64,000 nt of DNA from Denticeps clupeoides (Eukaryota > Chordata > Actinopteri > Clupeiformes > Denticipitidae), in NCBI RefSeq assembly GCF_900700375.1, contig NW_021629800.1, positions 1 through 64,000 on the forward strand, in the 5' to 3' direction. Every line of letters begins with the position of its first letter. The first letter of the stretch is position 1. Position numbers and translations under genes: made by a program. Shown piece after piece: positions 34,543-47,721 of this stretch. Under the pieces are notes generated by a model that did not search any database, was not told where the DNA came from, and worked only from the letters and a program-made list of their open reading frames with translations.

Positions 34543-37500
34543 ATGTCACGGCCACCTGGAGGAAACGGAGCCGGGCGGGACGACGTGGTGAACGCGCTGG
34601 TGTCTCCACACGGGTGGCTGCGGGACAACGGGCTGCAGCGGAGCAAGCTCAGCCTCCCCCAGATTCTCACGCACATCGGCTTCAGGCAGCGTGGGGGTAG
34701 GCAAACCTTTCTACAGGCTACAAAGAGCTGCGTAAGGTCCCATAACCGGTTATTATTCCATAATTATATTATTTCATCTCTGAAGAAGTGTGTGGGACTG
34801 TATGTGAGGGAGGGAGGGAGGGAGCTGGAGATGAAAGTGAAGGTGACTGTTCCCAGGGGGACGTGTGGAATGCCATCTCTCCAGGACCGTATTTAAAGAT
34901 GGTGCTTCTCGTCTGTCAACACTCTCCTCCAGATTATGTTCATCATCTGCGAAAGTCCATCTCCTCCAAATACGCCGACGGCATGTTCCCTCAGATCACC
35001 GTGGATGGGACTGTCCACAACGTATGAGTACCAATGGCGTTGTAACACTGGCACCAGTAGAATTGCGCGGATGCTTTTTTATTTTTTCTCATTTATTGTT
35101 CTGTGAAGATAACAGCCACACGGGAAGAACTGGAGTCCCTCTGCGAGAAGTTGGAGGCTAAAGCGAAGCTGTGCAGCCGGAGGCTGGACTGGCTCACCAC
35201 AGGCAGCAGGAAGCTTTTCGGGGTCATCCAGGAGAAGAGTGTCACATTAGTGCTGGATGTCGGATGTTCTGCCACGAGGGCCCAGCAAAAGCTTGGCAAG
35301 CAGGCCTTGTGTAAAGTGATTTGTGAGCAAGTTTCACAAATGGACTGTTTCAACATTATGAGGTAAGGAACGCAGAGGTCCTATAATGTTGCGCTTTTAC
35401 TGAAAAGGACAACAACGGCAGCAAATCAGGTACATTTCTGTGTCCTTCACCTCGTAGTTCGGGGATTCAGGGCGTGAGTAGGTGGCAGGAGAAGGCAGTA
35501 AAATCCACCGAGGCGAACCTCAGCTCTGCCATGGACTGGCTGCTCGCTCACGAGTGCGAACCTTCCACTGGGAGAAGCACCGCCGAAGTGCTGCTGAACG
35601 CCATGGGGGACGTGATGGTGAGGCGTGCATCCGTTTTCATCTTCTACATCCATCGCAGGGTCTTCGTTGCTACTACGCGGCCGATTGTCAGTCACTAACC
35701 TGTAACACTGTATAGTGAAAAAGACAAATACCTAAACCAACATGGAGAAGGTGGAGGAGATGTCTTCAGCATCAAATCACAGAGTGGGAAACGAGGGCTG
35801 ACCCTTATCAGTAATGAACATAGCGCATCAGAAGACTGTCCGTCTCTTTTCAAATGAAAAAACATAGTCATTTGACTATACAAGCACAACAAAATAAATC
35901 TGCTACAACCAGAATAAGGTGCCATTGTTCTGTATGTCTGATGGTTTCACATCAGGTTAGGGTTCGGGCAGCAAGCTGCATCATCGTGAAATTCTCCCCC
36001 TTTGATCCTCAGATTGAAGCTGTTTATCTGTTCGTCGTTGGAGATTTGGTGGATGACGTTGCTGGAGTGCTGCGCGGCAGACTGAAGAGGAACGTGTGCC
36101 CCGTACACACGGTGTCATTTAATGGCAAAACAGGGAAAGGCATTCAGGCCTTGAGAGACCTGTCCAACCTCACCGCTGGGCGGTAAGCAGCCTATCGACC
36201 TCATGCGTAAATCTAGAATTTCTAACTCATGAAGCCATGCAGGGTGTTCTTACCTTCTAACCCGTCCTTCAGGATCCATGAATTTGCTCAGATGGAATAT
36301 TTAGAACACGTGGCGTGTGACTCGCCAGACCGCAGCAATGGACATTTGGATCTTTCTAAATTTGAACCCATTGGAGGAATGTCTCAAGGTGCACGTACGG
36401 TTTATTACCCAGCGACTTATATTCATGTTGAAACAATATTGTGTGCTAATATGTAAATATGTAGTAATCTACTCTGATTCTGAGACTGTTTCATTAAATA
36501 TCGAAATGATGACATGTTTTCCTATTCACATATTCATGTGTGGGGTATCATCGTGCGTAGAGTTTTGTGTTTTTTTTGTGAGTCAGGCAGCAAGGTCAGA
36601 GAGGATGTGTATCAAGTCTGGAGAGAGATGAGGGAGGCTCTTAAGACCAGGAACCAAATTAAAAGAATCTTGGTGGAACTGCTACCACAGAGGCTTGAAT
36701 TGGGTGAGGCCACAGTATCATATTTTCCATTTGTTGTTTAGTGAGGTGTCTCTTTTCGTGACATCTTTGCCTTCTGTCCCCCAGCAGAATCAGAGTCTCA
36801 GCGTGCCTTGCCCGAAGACTGCCTAAGCTCCAAAGAATGGCTTAACAGGTTTGGGCTCAAAGCTCAGAAACTGAGGGTGCATGAGGCTCTTGCGGACTGT
36901 GCCTTTCCGCACTCCGATGGTGTTGTTGGTGTTAAATGCAGGCCTCTGGATGAGACCATTCAGACCGATGCTGTAAGTCACTTGACCTTTTTCGGAACTT
37001 TAGCCACTTGTTTTTACTCTATGGTTCATCCAGTTTATCATAGTACATGGTTTACATTGAAGGAGACGTGTAAGAAGCTAATCAACGCAAAGTACTGCAC
37101 CAGCTTTGTCCACATGCGATGGAAGGATGGTTCTGTGGTCCATGTATACGTCACTGATGGGAAATGCAGACAATATGAGGAGCAGATGAACAGAGCCTTG
37201 ATAAATATGAATAAAAGGTGCCTGTATTATGTGAGTAAGTGGTGATTCAAATGGAAAGAATCTGTTAAATGATCGACCACTGGCTGTCCTCTGCAGACTG
37301 GAATGGTTAAAAAGTGGAAGCAGGGAACTTTTTGGAACAATTGTTGAAGACCAGGTGTATCTCCTCATTGACACATCAGAAGCCATGAGGGACTTCCTTG
37401 ATGTGGTGAAAGAGAAGGTTTTCCAGCTAATGCAGGTTTGCGTCTCATTCTAGATATTGCTGCTATCTGCATGAACGCTGCTATCTGCATGAACCCTGCT

Positions 37501-40489
37501 TCTTACTTCAACTTCAGGACCAGCTGTCCAAAAAGCAGAAAGTGAATGTGGTGGCCTTTGGCACGCGTGTGACTCTGTGGAAGAACAGACTTGTGGAGGT
37601 CAGCTCTGAAACACTGGCCAGTGCATGTCGGTGGGTCAATGAACTCCAGGTATGGCAAGGCCCAAGCTGACCTGTGAGGCTTTTCCATCTGGTCCTCTTG
37701 CAAAATCTGTTGTTATTGATTTATTTAAGAACATGCCATGTTGCAACGATGAATTTCATTATAGATTTATAGATGTGTTTTTATTTCTAGGCAGGAGGAA
37801 CTAAAAACACGCTTGGTGCACTGGGCCAAGCTTTAGCAGATGAAGGAACCCAAGCTGTTTACCTTCTGACCGATGGACAGCCAGATCAGGCAAGAGTCAG
37901 GGTTTGAGTTATACCTTGCCACCAGAGAGGTATGTCCTTATCTGGACAGCAATTGACACAGCTTCTTCATTCAGGCTTTGTGCTTTTTTGGTGGTTTCAA
38001 CACAGAGCTAGCATTAGAGCTGCAGTTATGATGATGACTAGGATAGACACGTGAACCAGTCATTTGAAGATACGTTGTAATTGAAATAACTGAATGTTCT
38101 GCAGCCTCCTGGAGTTATTCTAGAACAGGTGAGAGGCTGGTCCCCTGTCCCGGTGCATACAATCTCCTTCAACTGTGATGACCATGAGGCCAACAGCTTC
38201 CTGTATGAGCTTTCTCAGTGGACTGGGGGCAGGTTCCATAGTTACTATGCCAACGTTAAAGATTTTTCCGACCTGTTTGGCATTTGCAAGGATCGTGAGG
38301 TAATCTGCAGTCCAGATACTTTTTAAGAATGAAAGGTTTGTCAAACTCAATTTTACCTGATTGTCTGATTGTCCGTAAATGTCAAGAGTGACGACCTTCA
38401 GCTTTTGATGGCAGAGATTGATCAAGGAAGGGCAGACCTGGAGACTGTCCGTAGGCTTCGTGCTGAGTGCATCATTCTGGATACTTTCCATCAGAAGACT
38501 AACACAACCCAAAGGTGAGACATTTTATATACAGACATAAACATTTGTATTTTAAAATATGCATTTATTCTGTATGAATTAAAATTATACCTGCATGTTT
38601 TTCTCATCAGGACCGGCAGTACACAACAGCTACACTCAACTCAAGGTGTTACAGGCATCCAACTTAAATCTGCAAGGCATGCAGGTTTGTCATGTTTGCT
38701 TTGCATTGAACCTGAGACCATATCTGACAAGCACTTACGGAGCCAGTCTGGTTGTGTGTTTGTGTGCTCATTGTCTGTCTCAGCTCAAACAACGTCCAGC
38801 ATGCTGAGGCTCTTGTCCAGCTCTGAGCAGATTCATTCAAAAGCTCCCCTCCGCTGTCCTGAAGGCCCTGGACAAGAGTGGTTGCTGCCCGAGAGCCTGG
38901 CTTTATTTCAAACAAATGCAGATAGGCAGATGCAAGTCCTTCAGAGTGAGTGTGGGTCTTCAATCACTCAAGCCAACGCACTGTTAAAAACACACACACG
39001 TACATGTACACCCCCCCACACACCCTGTATCTGTGCTTAGCACAAGTAAGCTAATACACATTCAGAGAAAGCATCAAAGAAGGCTTGTTTACCCCTGATA
39101 TGCCAACAGGAACTGGCACCAGACGTTCCATATATGTATTCCATGTAGTTACTGGGTTTATTGGTTTAACCTTGAATCATATTTGAAGACATTTCACAAC
39201 GTTTTGTTGCTTAAAATCAGAGACCGGTTGTGGAACTAAGTAGCCAACATGCAGATACATTTTAATCAGGTGACGAGTCGTTTTCTTGATCGTCTTTTGT
39301 GTCTTAACACAGGTTTTGGGTTGGTCTCTTCTGACAAAAACACAGAACAAAAGAAGGAGAGAAAGAAGCAAGAGGAGTGAGTAAAACTGATTTCAGGAAG
39401 TGAAACAACGAGTCAGGGTCTGCAGGGGTATATCTGTCATAACTGAATTGCCTAGATATAAGATTATTATGGATTATTATGATAACATTTGTATGTAAGA
39501 CATGCACCTCTCATAAAAATGGGTGCCAATGGTATAATAACCTGTACAATTCAGATGTAAAAAAATACGTTAGCAGAAAACTGGTTGCAAACCCTCAAAC
39601 TTATACTTTATTAAAGCACGTTTTGTATTTTTTATAGATTGATTTGTTTTTCAACTGGATTGCATCTTATACATCAAATAAAAGGATATTTTCATAAAAA
39701 CCTAGTATTTTAATAGGAGTGTGTACACTTTTTGTCTACTGAGCAAGAAGAAATTCATCAGGTGAAAAAGAGTTGACTTGGATATAAGACCAAACTTGAC
39801 AAGACTTGACAAGTAGGAAAAAGTTCTTTTTCAAGACGTCCTAGATTCAAAACATCCTGGATTGTCCTTCATTGTAATTACTGATCATTAATGAGCCCCA
39901 GTTCAGTTACATTTCTTATCAACCTTAATAATTTACAAAGACTATTAGTGAATCAACGTAAAACTGTAAACCGTAGTCTGTGTATCGTGACTTCCTGTGC
40001 TCTTCCTGTCCGCAGCCCCTTGGATATCCCAACTGCTCAGTGGCTGAAGACCAACAGTCTGGTTGCTCGGAGACTGACTTTATTAGATGCTTTGTCACCA
40101 ACAGCTATAGTTCACCATGCCAAATATGTCCCTATGCTGGATAAACATGTCCATTCAAAGGTGTTCAATGAGGTAAGCAAGATTTTTATAAGGTACAAGT
40201 GTTAATTCTGCTGTCATTTTGTTAGACCTACAGAGGGCGGTGTTGTAACAGACCCCGGCGTTTGTTTAGCTTCTGTAGGGATGAATTAAATGGAAAAGCA
40301 CAAACCTCATGATCACTAACATTGAAATGCAGAATAAGGCAGTTCGCCTCGCTTGTAATTGTCATGCTCATGGTGTGGGTTCAGATGCATGCACTCCACA
40401 ATCTGGAGAGGCAACCAAAGATGCTGTCATAGCAACTGCACCGAAGCTGGGCCTTCATCACATTTCTCTAGTCCCATTGTGTGGATATA

Positions 40490-40536
<47 letters not shown>

Positions 40537-42780
40537 CTGCACAAATGCTAATTCATGTTACTCAGTCGGTGCATAACAGAAAAGAAGTGAAACACTGACT
40601 GCTTTGCTTGTGTGTGTATGGATTTCTCTGGGTGACCCCATAGATAATGCCTCTGGCTCACATCGGCGGTAAGGGACTGACCCTCATCAATCCTTTAGCT
40701 GTGGACCTTGAAAAATACAAATGCAATGTACAGGATGTACTGAAAACCTACGAGAGGTACTTTTTCTGGACATTTTCTTTATATTCAAGAATATTGCTTA
40801 AATGCCGACAAGAAGCGGAATCCAAATGAGGCTCTTAGTTACAAGAGCCAGTACTTTAATCAGAATCTGTCAGCAAACTGTACAAGCGAGTGAGTGCTTC
40901 TTGAATACGTTGTCGATGAGCAGAGAGCATGTCCTTCCAATGCAGGCAACTGGACTTGATTGTATGGAGAGGATTAACTCAGGAGGAGAGGGAGAAGTAA
41001 GCATCCAAGGCCTGTCTGGTTTTACACAATAAATCTTGCTTGAAATCAATGAGGTTTGATTTTGTGTTTGAAGGGGGAAACATAATGTTATACAATGCAC
41101 CATGTATGTTTTTTTGAGGTTTGGCAATGAGGCATTCGCCTTCAGTAATCATCGTGAAGCCATGTTGGAGGCTCTGGAGGGGTTGAAATGGCCAGTGGCA
41201 AGGGAGGACCTGGACCTCCTGGAGAAGGAGATCCACAAGGGCCAGTCCTTCCTGCAGCAGGCCTCAGACTTGCAGCTGGCTGCCAGGCAGATGTCCCGAG
41301 CAGCACAGGACGTCAGTACTGTTGAACGATGGTCTTACAAGCTAGATGGAAAAATGACGATGACTTAGACTTGCATTGGAATGCCAGTGTACCTTCATGC
41401 AGCAAATATATTATTTACCAAAAAGCTCAAAATGTCAAATTATCATCTATTCCATTATTTTAGCATGACTGACACAGCAAGAAAAAAATTCTGATCTTTG
41501 TCTTATTTAGCATTAGGCTACACTAAGCTTGGTAAAGTTGAAATCAATTAATCATGTAACATATTAAGCCTCTCAGCCTTAATGGTCGTAGATTGTTCAA
41601 ATGCTAATGAGGTCCTTCAAACCATAAAATAGCTGAAATTGTCCTGTTACACTGAGGTAGAGAGGCTCTCAGGTGTGTAATCATAGCAGGACACACAGGC
41701 GACACCCACTCTACACAACACTTTGCAATCAGACATGGCCTATGAACAAGTGCCACTAAAGGGTCACATTTAATGTCATTGTGTGAACTGCGGTGTGAGT
41801 AGGACCTAGTGGATCCCGTTTTGAGTCGACATGTCCCACTTTTTAATAAAATTAATAAAATGAACTGGACGGAACAGGTCATTTTCCCACAGGTATCAGT
41901 TTTTCAGAGTGATCCTGCGAGAATATGACAGTCTTTATTTCCACATTTGAACCTGGTCACTTCATTTACATTTACAGCATTTATCAGACGCCCTTATCCA
42001 GAGCGACTTACAATCAGTAGTTACAGGGACAGTCTCCCTGGAGCAATTTAGGGTTAAGTGTCTTGCTCAGGGACACAATGGTAGTAAGTGGGATTCGAAC
42101 CCGGGTCTTCTGGTTCATAGGCGAGTGTGTTACCCACTAGGCTACTACCACCCCACCCTACTTCATGCATCTTCCATATTAACATCATATCAATTTTATA
42201 CACATAGACATGCAGGTGTTCATGTCCGTTTCCACACTGCGCTTCTTATTCAAATCATAAAAAACCTTAACCAAACATGTATTTAGCTATCTAGGCACTA
42301 TTCATTGCTACACACTCGGATACACTTGTTCTTCAGCAGCTTCCATACTTTTGTTCTTCTAGGTTAATAACAGCACAGTAGAGTGTGGGCTGTCCAAAAA
42401 CCAGAGCGAAGCTCCAAAAATGCCACTGGACTGTCTGCGAGGTCAACGGGTCGTAGCGAGGTCAGACGCTGATGGGTTCTACTATCCTGGTGAGCGTGTT
42501 ACTGTCACCCTTCACCCGGTGATGCTATGCCCAGCATGCCAGAGGCTCAGTGTAACGGCTGCCGTGTGCCTCCTGCAGGGACAGTGAGGAAACGGCTGCC
42601 TGGGAAGAGAGTCAAGATTGACTTCACCAGTGGGGAGTCAGAAGTCATATCGCTGGCCTGTCTGCTCACTGTAGGAGGCTCTGGACCCTGCCCCCCATTG
42701 GTTGTAAGATACAACATGACTACCAGGAAAACCCTGTACTTCAGTTAAGATAGAAGATTGTGTGTTAAGATAGCAGATTT

Positions 42781-42815
<35 letters not shown>

Positions 42816-45097
42816 TCTGACACTGTCGCATAATTAGTAATTTGTCAGTATCATTGACGACTCATGTTTGGTGCTCATTGTTTGACATTATAGGAAGGGG
42901 ACTTTGTGCTTGTTGCCACCAGAAGGGAGGTAGCAGGTGACCGTTTTGTCCCAGGCATCATCCTAGTCACTCCTTGTCATCATGAGGCTCTCGACAAACT
43001 CTTCACTATCCTCAAATACAACAATAAGAAGGTGCGTCTTACATTATTACAGGGAGTGCAACAGGGAGTGCAATTATTAGGCAAGTTGTATTTTTGAGGA
43101 ATAATTTTATTATTGAACAACAACCATGTTCTCAATGAACCCCAAAAACTCATTAATATCAAAGCTGAATGTTTTTGGAAGTAGTTTTTAGTTTGTTTTT
43201 ATTTTTAGCTGTGTGTGCAGGTGACTATTACTGTGCATAATTATTAGGCAACTTAACAAAAAACAAATATATACCCATTTCAATTATTTATTTTTACCAG
43301 TGAAACCAATATAACATCTCCACATTCATAAATATTCATTTCTGACATTCAAAAACAAAACAAAAACAAATCAGCGACCAATATAGCCACCTTTCTTGGC
43401 AAGGACACTCAAAAGCCTGCCATCCATGGATTCTGTCAGTGTTTTGATCTGTTCACCATCAACATTGTGTGCAGCAGCAACCACAGCCTCCCAGACACTG
43501 TTCAGAGAGGTGTACTGTTTTTCCTCCTTGTAAATCTCACATTTGACGATGGACCACAGGTTCTCAATGGGGTTCAGATCAGGTGAACAAAGAGGCCATG
43601 TCATTAGTTTTTCTTCTTTTATACCCTTTCTTGCCAGCCACGCTGTGGAGTACTTGGACGCGTGTGATGGAGCATTGTCCTGCATGAAAATCATGTTTTT
43701 CTTGAAGGATGCAGCTGCAGTACCACTGCTTGAAGAAGGTGTCTTCCAGAAACTGGCAGTAGGACTGGGAGTTGAGCTTGACTCCATCCTCAACCCGAAA
43801 AGGCCCCACAAGCTCATCTTTGATGATACCAGCCCAAACCAGTACTCCACCTCCACCTTGCTGGCGTCTGAGTTGGACTGGAGCTCTCTGCCCTTTACCA
43901 ATCCAGCCACGGGCCCATCCATCTGGCCCATCAAGACTCACTCTCATTTCATCAGTCCATAAAACCTTAGAAAAATCAGTCTTGAGATATTTCTTGGCCC
44001 AGTCTTGATATTTCAGCTTGTGTGTCTTGTTCAGTGGTGGTCGTCTTTCAGCCTTACTTACCTTGGCCAAGTCTGTGAGTATTGCACACCTTGTGCTTTT
44101 GGGCACTCCAGTGATGTTGCAGCTCTGAAATATGGCCAAACTGGTGGCAAGTGGCATCTTGGCAGCTGCACACTTGACTTTTCTCAGTTCATGGGCAGTT
44201 ATTTTGCGCCTTGGTTTTTCCACACGCTTCTTGCGACCCTGTTGACTATTTTGAATGAAACGCTTGATTGTTCGATGATCACGCTTCAGAAGCTTTGCAA
44301 TTTTAAGAGTGCTGCATCCCTCTGCAAGATAGCTCCCTATTTTTGACTTTTCTGAGCCTGTCAAGTCCTTCTTTTGACCCATTTTGCCAAAGGAAAGGAA
44401 GTTGCCTAATAATTATGCACACCTGATATAGGGTGTTGATGTCATTAGACCACACCCCTTCTCATTACAGAGATGCACATCACCTAATATGCTTAATTGG
44501 TAGTAGGCTTTCGAGCCTATACAGCTTGGAGTAAGACAACATGCATGAAGAGGATGATGTGGACAAAATACTAATTTGCCTAATAATTCTGCACTCCCTG
44601 TATAAATCACACGTGTTATTTCACTTCAAATGTTTTTAAGACATTTTATTTGTTTTTTATGCGTTATAAATAAAAGGTAATATTATTATTATAATTCATT
44701 TTCCATGTGTAAAGCAATGACTACACCACATTGCATACTAGCAATGACTTTTTCCATCTACAGATACACAGACTGCGTTCGAAAATAATTAAAATCAGCC
44801 AGACCAGGTACTGGGTCACATGCAAAAACCTCCAACAGATACAGCAATCCCGAAACATAAAGTGAGTCGATTCAGTCACTATTTCCAATCTGGTGTAATG
44901 ATCTGCTGATTTGATGTGCAAGATAAATGACTATTTTATGAACTTCTAATCTAATTGTTTTGTTAGAAATACTTAGTACCTAAATTACATGTGAAATGTA
45001 GTCACAATTTGCTGGTCTTCTATTTTTGTCAAGGACCACAGAGGCGCAAATCAACCAGTCTGTACCAGAAAATCCACCATCAGAGATGAAACAATGA
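34543..45097 (+). CDS. vwa3b: von Willebrand factor A domain-containing protein 3B
   Basis: Twenty-six exons whose phases all agree give 1149 codons plus TGA. Starts and ends: 34543-34696, 34933-35021, 35109-35362, 35458-35617, 36013-36182, 36273-36388, 36587-36703, 36785-36972, 37075-37217, 37297-37435, 37518-37649, 37791-37889, 38105-38299, 38387-38514, 38611-38684, 38784-38945, 39313-39376, 40016-40172, 40644-40756, 40946-40996, 41119-41311, 42363-42489, 42579-42703, 42894-43031, 44764-44861, 45034-45097. VWA-type segments include RKLFGVIQEKSVTLVLD and RELFGTIVEDQVYLLIDTSE, each preceded by WL..GS. YLLTDGQPDQ and PVHTISFN follow. The C-terminal part has a Tudor-like DUF4537 pattern (DADGFYYPGTV, VKIDF). 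Length fits VWA3A/3B; the cnga3 neighbour argues for 3B. The exact cellular role is unclear; VWA3 genes are linked to ciliated cells and sperm. The exon 9 acceptor (GTGTAAG) is the least certain. Confidence 0.88.
37890..38104 (+). other. GC-AG intron of vwa3b
   Basis: The donor reads GATCAG/GCAAGA. No GT donor nearby keeps the phase, and the joined product PDQ/PPGVILEQV fits the VWA3 family. AG/GCAAG is the usual context for the minor GC donor class. Confidence 0.75.
40493..40532. repeat. (TG)n microsatellite
   Basis: A run of about 20 TG units in a vwa3b intron, followed by TTATTCTGC. Confidence 0.9.
41962..42154 (-). mobile_element. SINE family B, full copy
   Basis: On the minus strand a tRNA-like head (GGTGGTAGTAGCCTAGTGGG, B box GGTTCGAATCC) is followed by CATTGTGTCCCTGAGCAAG and CGCTCTGGATAAGGGCGTCT, ending in TGTAAATG. 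It lies in a vwa3b intron and is the best family B copy in the window. Confidence 0.88.
42780..42815. repeat. (TG)n(TA)n microsatellite
   Basis: TG repeat passing directly into TATATATATA in a vwa3b intron. Confidence 0.9.
43050..44600 (-). mobile_element. Tc1/mariner-type DNA transposon (DD37E)
   Basis: A 1551-bp element bounded by TA target duplications (43048-43049 and 44601-44602). The ends are inverted: CAGGGAGTGCA...ATTATTAGGCAA on the left, TTGCCTAATAATTCTGCACT with CCCTG on the right. The left end has an extra copy of its first 11 bases. It sits in a vwa3b intron with its left end 18 bp after the donor of the exon ending at 43031, so almost the whole 1732-bp intron is the transposon. 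Low decay suggests a fairly young insertion. Confidence 0.93.
43371..44382 (-). pseudogene. Tc1-type transposase, frameshifted
   Basis: The frame starts MGQKKDLTGSEKSKIGSYL at 44382 with paired helix-turn-helix regions (STLKIAKLLKRDHRTIKRFI). The first catalytic Asp lies in VLWTDEMR. The second and third catalytic residues lie in MQDNAPSH and SPDLNPIENLW with 37 residues between them, giving DD37E, the TRT-type spacing. It ends GGYIGR at 43371. One frameshift near 43715-43725, in the stretch before KNMIFMQDN, separates the N-terminal frame from the catalytic C-terminal frame, so the protein is not made whole. Confidence 0.88.
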
Positions 45098-46325
45098 AAT
45101 AAAGTCTATATACACAGGTCTATAAAGTAGAACAAAGTAGCAAACAACAGGCTTGAATTGTGCACATAAAATAGGGATTATCATAACACACACAGGATTT
45201 ACTTTTGTTGTAGGAATTTTTTGTTACCATTATTGATTCAGGCTTATATTAACTAAATAGTAATATAACAAATTAGCAATCTGTAAATCTTGGTGATTTG
45301 TGATGCTTAATGTTTAAAACACCTTTAATTTAGACTTATTTTATTCTATATTGTTCTTGGGTCTCTCTGTGTCCTTGAGTTTTGTATCAGTCATTACATT
45401 ACCAATTTCCTCCAGGATTTATCAAGCTTTGTTATTCTAAATGTGAATGGTCTGTATCCTCAAATACATGTCTATTTAAATAAATTATAGAGTGAGACCT
45501 AAATTATATTAGATTATTTGAACTGCAACAACTTTAGAGACTGCAAAGTATCAGAGCCCATGCTAAAGAAGTCCTAGTTATAGGTTTTGGTCATTTTTTA
45601 TCATCCACAAAAATATTAAAAATTACTAAATTCTCAAAGATTCATTAAGACTATTATATTGCTCCAAGTGAAGTAGTGTGAACTCTGAACTCAATCGTTA
45701 CTACACATTTATGGCCATTTTAGGATGTTGTGGTAAACCAGGCAACATCAATCCATGTCCAAGAAGAGGCATTAGGCAGATAAAATAGGCCCTCGAGTCT
45801 AATCTGAGCTCTGAGATTAGTGATGCTGCTCTAGAGATTGCCTGAAGGTTCTTTTGGGTCTCTGTGTGGTGGAGCACAGTTGTGGCAAGGAGGGCTTGCA
45901 TAACAGGGTGCTGGCTCCTCAAATATTGTGTGTGTTATAGATCTCATCTCATCATGTGCCAGGAGCTATAAAGAGGTTAAGGTGTATAAATGGGGATTCC
46001 CCCCCACCCCCACCCCCAGGGATATGACAGTATCCCCAACTGACTGAAATGGGATTTTCTCCTCCTTCTCAGTTTACCACCTGTTGATTTAAAAGGAGCA
46101 CCCAGACAGCCACAGGCATATGGAATAAGCATTTAATATGATTTTATGCATCTTAAATGAACAGGCAGAAGTCACATTTGATTCAGTTCAGTAAATCGAA
46201 AAGAACTGTTTTGTGTATTTTAGTTAGTATGAATGTGAACACATTTAAAATTCATACAAATGCACTGATTATTGATTAAAAGGAATAATTAAACATTACT
46301 TTTTGTCTTGATTGAATTATGGTAA
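45098..46325. other. AT-rich intergenic stretch
   Basis: AATAAA starts at 45098, immediately after the vwa3b TGA. The rest is AT-rich, with an isolated minus-strand frame at 45701-45922 that has no family or splice support, and a C-rich run near 46000-46018. Confidence 0.4.
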
Positions 46326-46329
46326 CGGG

Positions 46330-46620
46330 GCAGAGGATTTACCGAAGTAATGAATATTCATAACGGGCGATCGCTATTGGCTTAGGCGCTGCAGAAAGCC
46401 CCGCCCCTCCCCCGAGGAGCTGTCCAGCGTCAGAGGGACCACAGACTGTCAACTCTGAGGACAAAATGTGCGTTTTTACCGAGCGGGGCTGACGCGAAGC
46501 GGGGTTAGAATGAGCAGAAGAGCGGCGTTGTTGGCTTTTAGAAGAGTTCATGTGGGATTTTACCGCGTGGAGCCGAGAGAGACGTGAGGGCGACCCGAGG
46601 ACGGCGCAGGTAACCCCGGT
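46330..46620 (+). promoter_or_regulatory. CpG-rich promoter-like region, probably for cnga3
   Basis: It combines a CCAAT-type ATTGG near 46376, GC boxes (CCCCGCCCCTCCCCC near 46400-46415) and many CpGs up to GGCGCAG/GTAACC near 46610, which could be a first-exon donor. cnga3 is the first gene downstream on the same strand. The assignment is by position only. Confidence 0.45.
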
Positions 46621-47119
46621 CAGAGGAGAGCTGCATTAACCGGCTCTGCTAAAGCACGATGCCCGCAGCACGATGCAAATTGCTTAACAGGATCTGCGCT
46701 CTCTGCTTTAGACGGTTTAGACTCGCAGATCCCCTTTTAGCACCGTGGAAAATTTTTTAAAAACTTTTATTTCGGTACAATGTTAAACTTACAGAGGCTG
46801 GAACTTCAGACCAGATACTGGTGTGACTTTTGATGGATATTCTTTTTGTATATTAGATGACGACATGCTTGAGGAGATTAATGCATTTATTTCGCTTAAT
46901 AGGTAGTAAAATAAATCAAAATTCCAAAAAATAATGTGAAATCAATATTGTATATATGAGAAATGGTTAAAGTTATTAATAGACGTTTTTAAAATTATTT
47001 GCTAAATAAAATCAACATAAATATTTCATCACATCAGGATGCATTTCAGTGTGTCCTTCTTTCTCTGAGCCTTTTGCTTCCTTTGTAACATGTGACGACA
47101 TTTCACCTTATTTGTCCGA

Positions 47120-47604
47120 ATGAAAACGTCTAGAACCCGCAGTTTACTGCCGGATAAATGTACAATCTGCTGGGTCTCCGGGACAAGGTGTTGTGACCAT
47201 CAGAAGTGTGGGTCTCTGAACCAGGAGCACACACTGCTTTTGTGGAGGCATCTTTTATCGCCAAGTGCATCCATATTTCCAGTGATTTGCTTCAAAAAAA
47301 CATATCTGACAATATTAAGCCGCCAACCGTTTTCCACTTCCACCGTACAGATTTTGATGAGCTCTTAGTGAGCCATGAAGGAGAGGATTTCATGGACGGG
47401 ATCTCCCTGACCCCTATAGTAGTTGTCCATGATGTGTATCTGTCTGTAGCGTTTTTCTTCAGAGCCGAATGTGCTTGGCCGCCAGTGCTGACCAGTAAGG
47501 ATGAAGAAGATCTGCACAGGGCAGTCGTACCCAGCTCAGCAGTGTGCATCGCTCTGCAACTCAGAAAACCATTTGGAAGATGCAAACAACGCAAGCAGGT
47601 TTGA
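47120..47604 (+). other. Unassigned open stretch upstream of cnga3
   Basis: A plus-strand open frame of about 130 codons (47206-47604) and overlapping open frames on both strands occupy this region, followed by a weak donor (AAGCAG/GTTTGA). The plus frame includes HRTDFDELLVSHEGEDFMDG and TSKDEEDLHRA. Its phase does not fit the next cnga3 exon (which needs two bases from the previous exon), so I do not join them. It may be repeat-derived. Confidence 0.25.
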
Positions 47605-47721
47605 TGTTCCATCCAACTAAATACAATTCATGACAATTCATATTATATATATTGCATTGTATTATGTACAAAATGTAGTCCTGCAATAAGATTTTTGAGC
47701 ATTCCCTGCCATTTTCCCCAG

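Noticed and set aside
37021-37074. Longer version of vwa3b exon 9 starting at a nearer CAG or TAG
   Set aside because: Those starts lead to a stop in the phase required; only the start at 37075 keeps the frame.
40800-40895. Extra vwa3b exon
   Set aside because: An open stretch (KKRNPNEALSYKSQYFNQ) exists, but the flanking exons join directly in phase (YER to QLDLIVWRGL), matching the family without it.
47206-47604. First exon of cnga3
   Set aside because: The donor phase does not fit the exon at 47722 and the sequence does not resemble a CNGA3 N-terminus.
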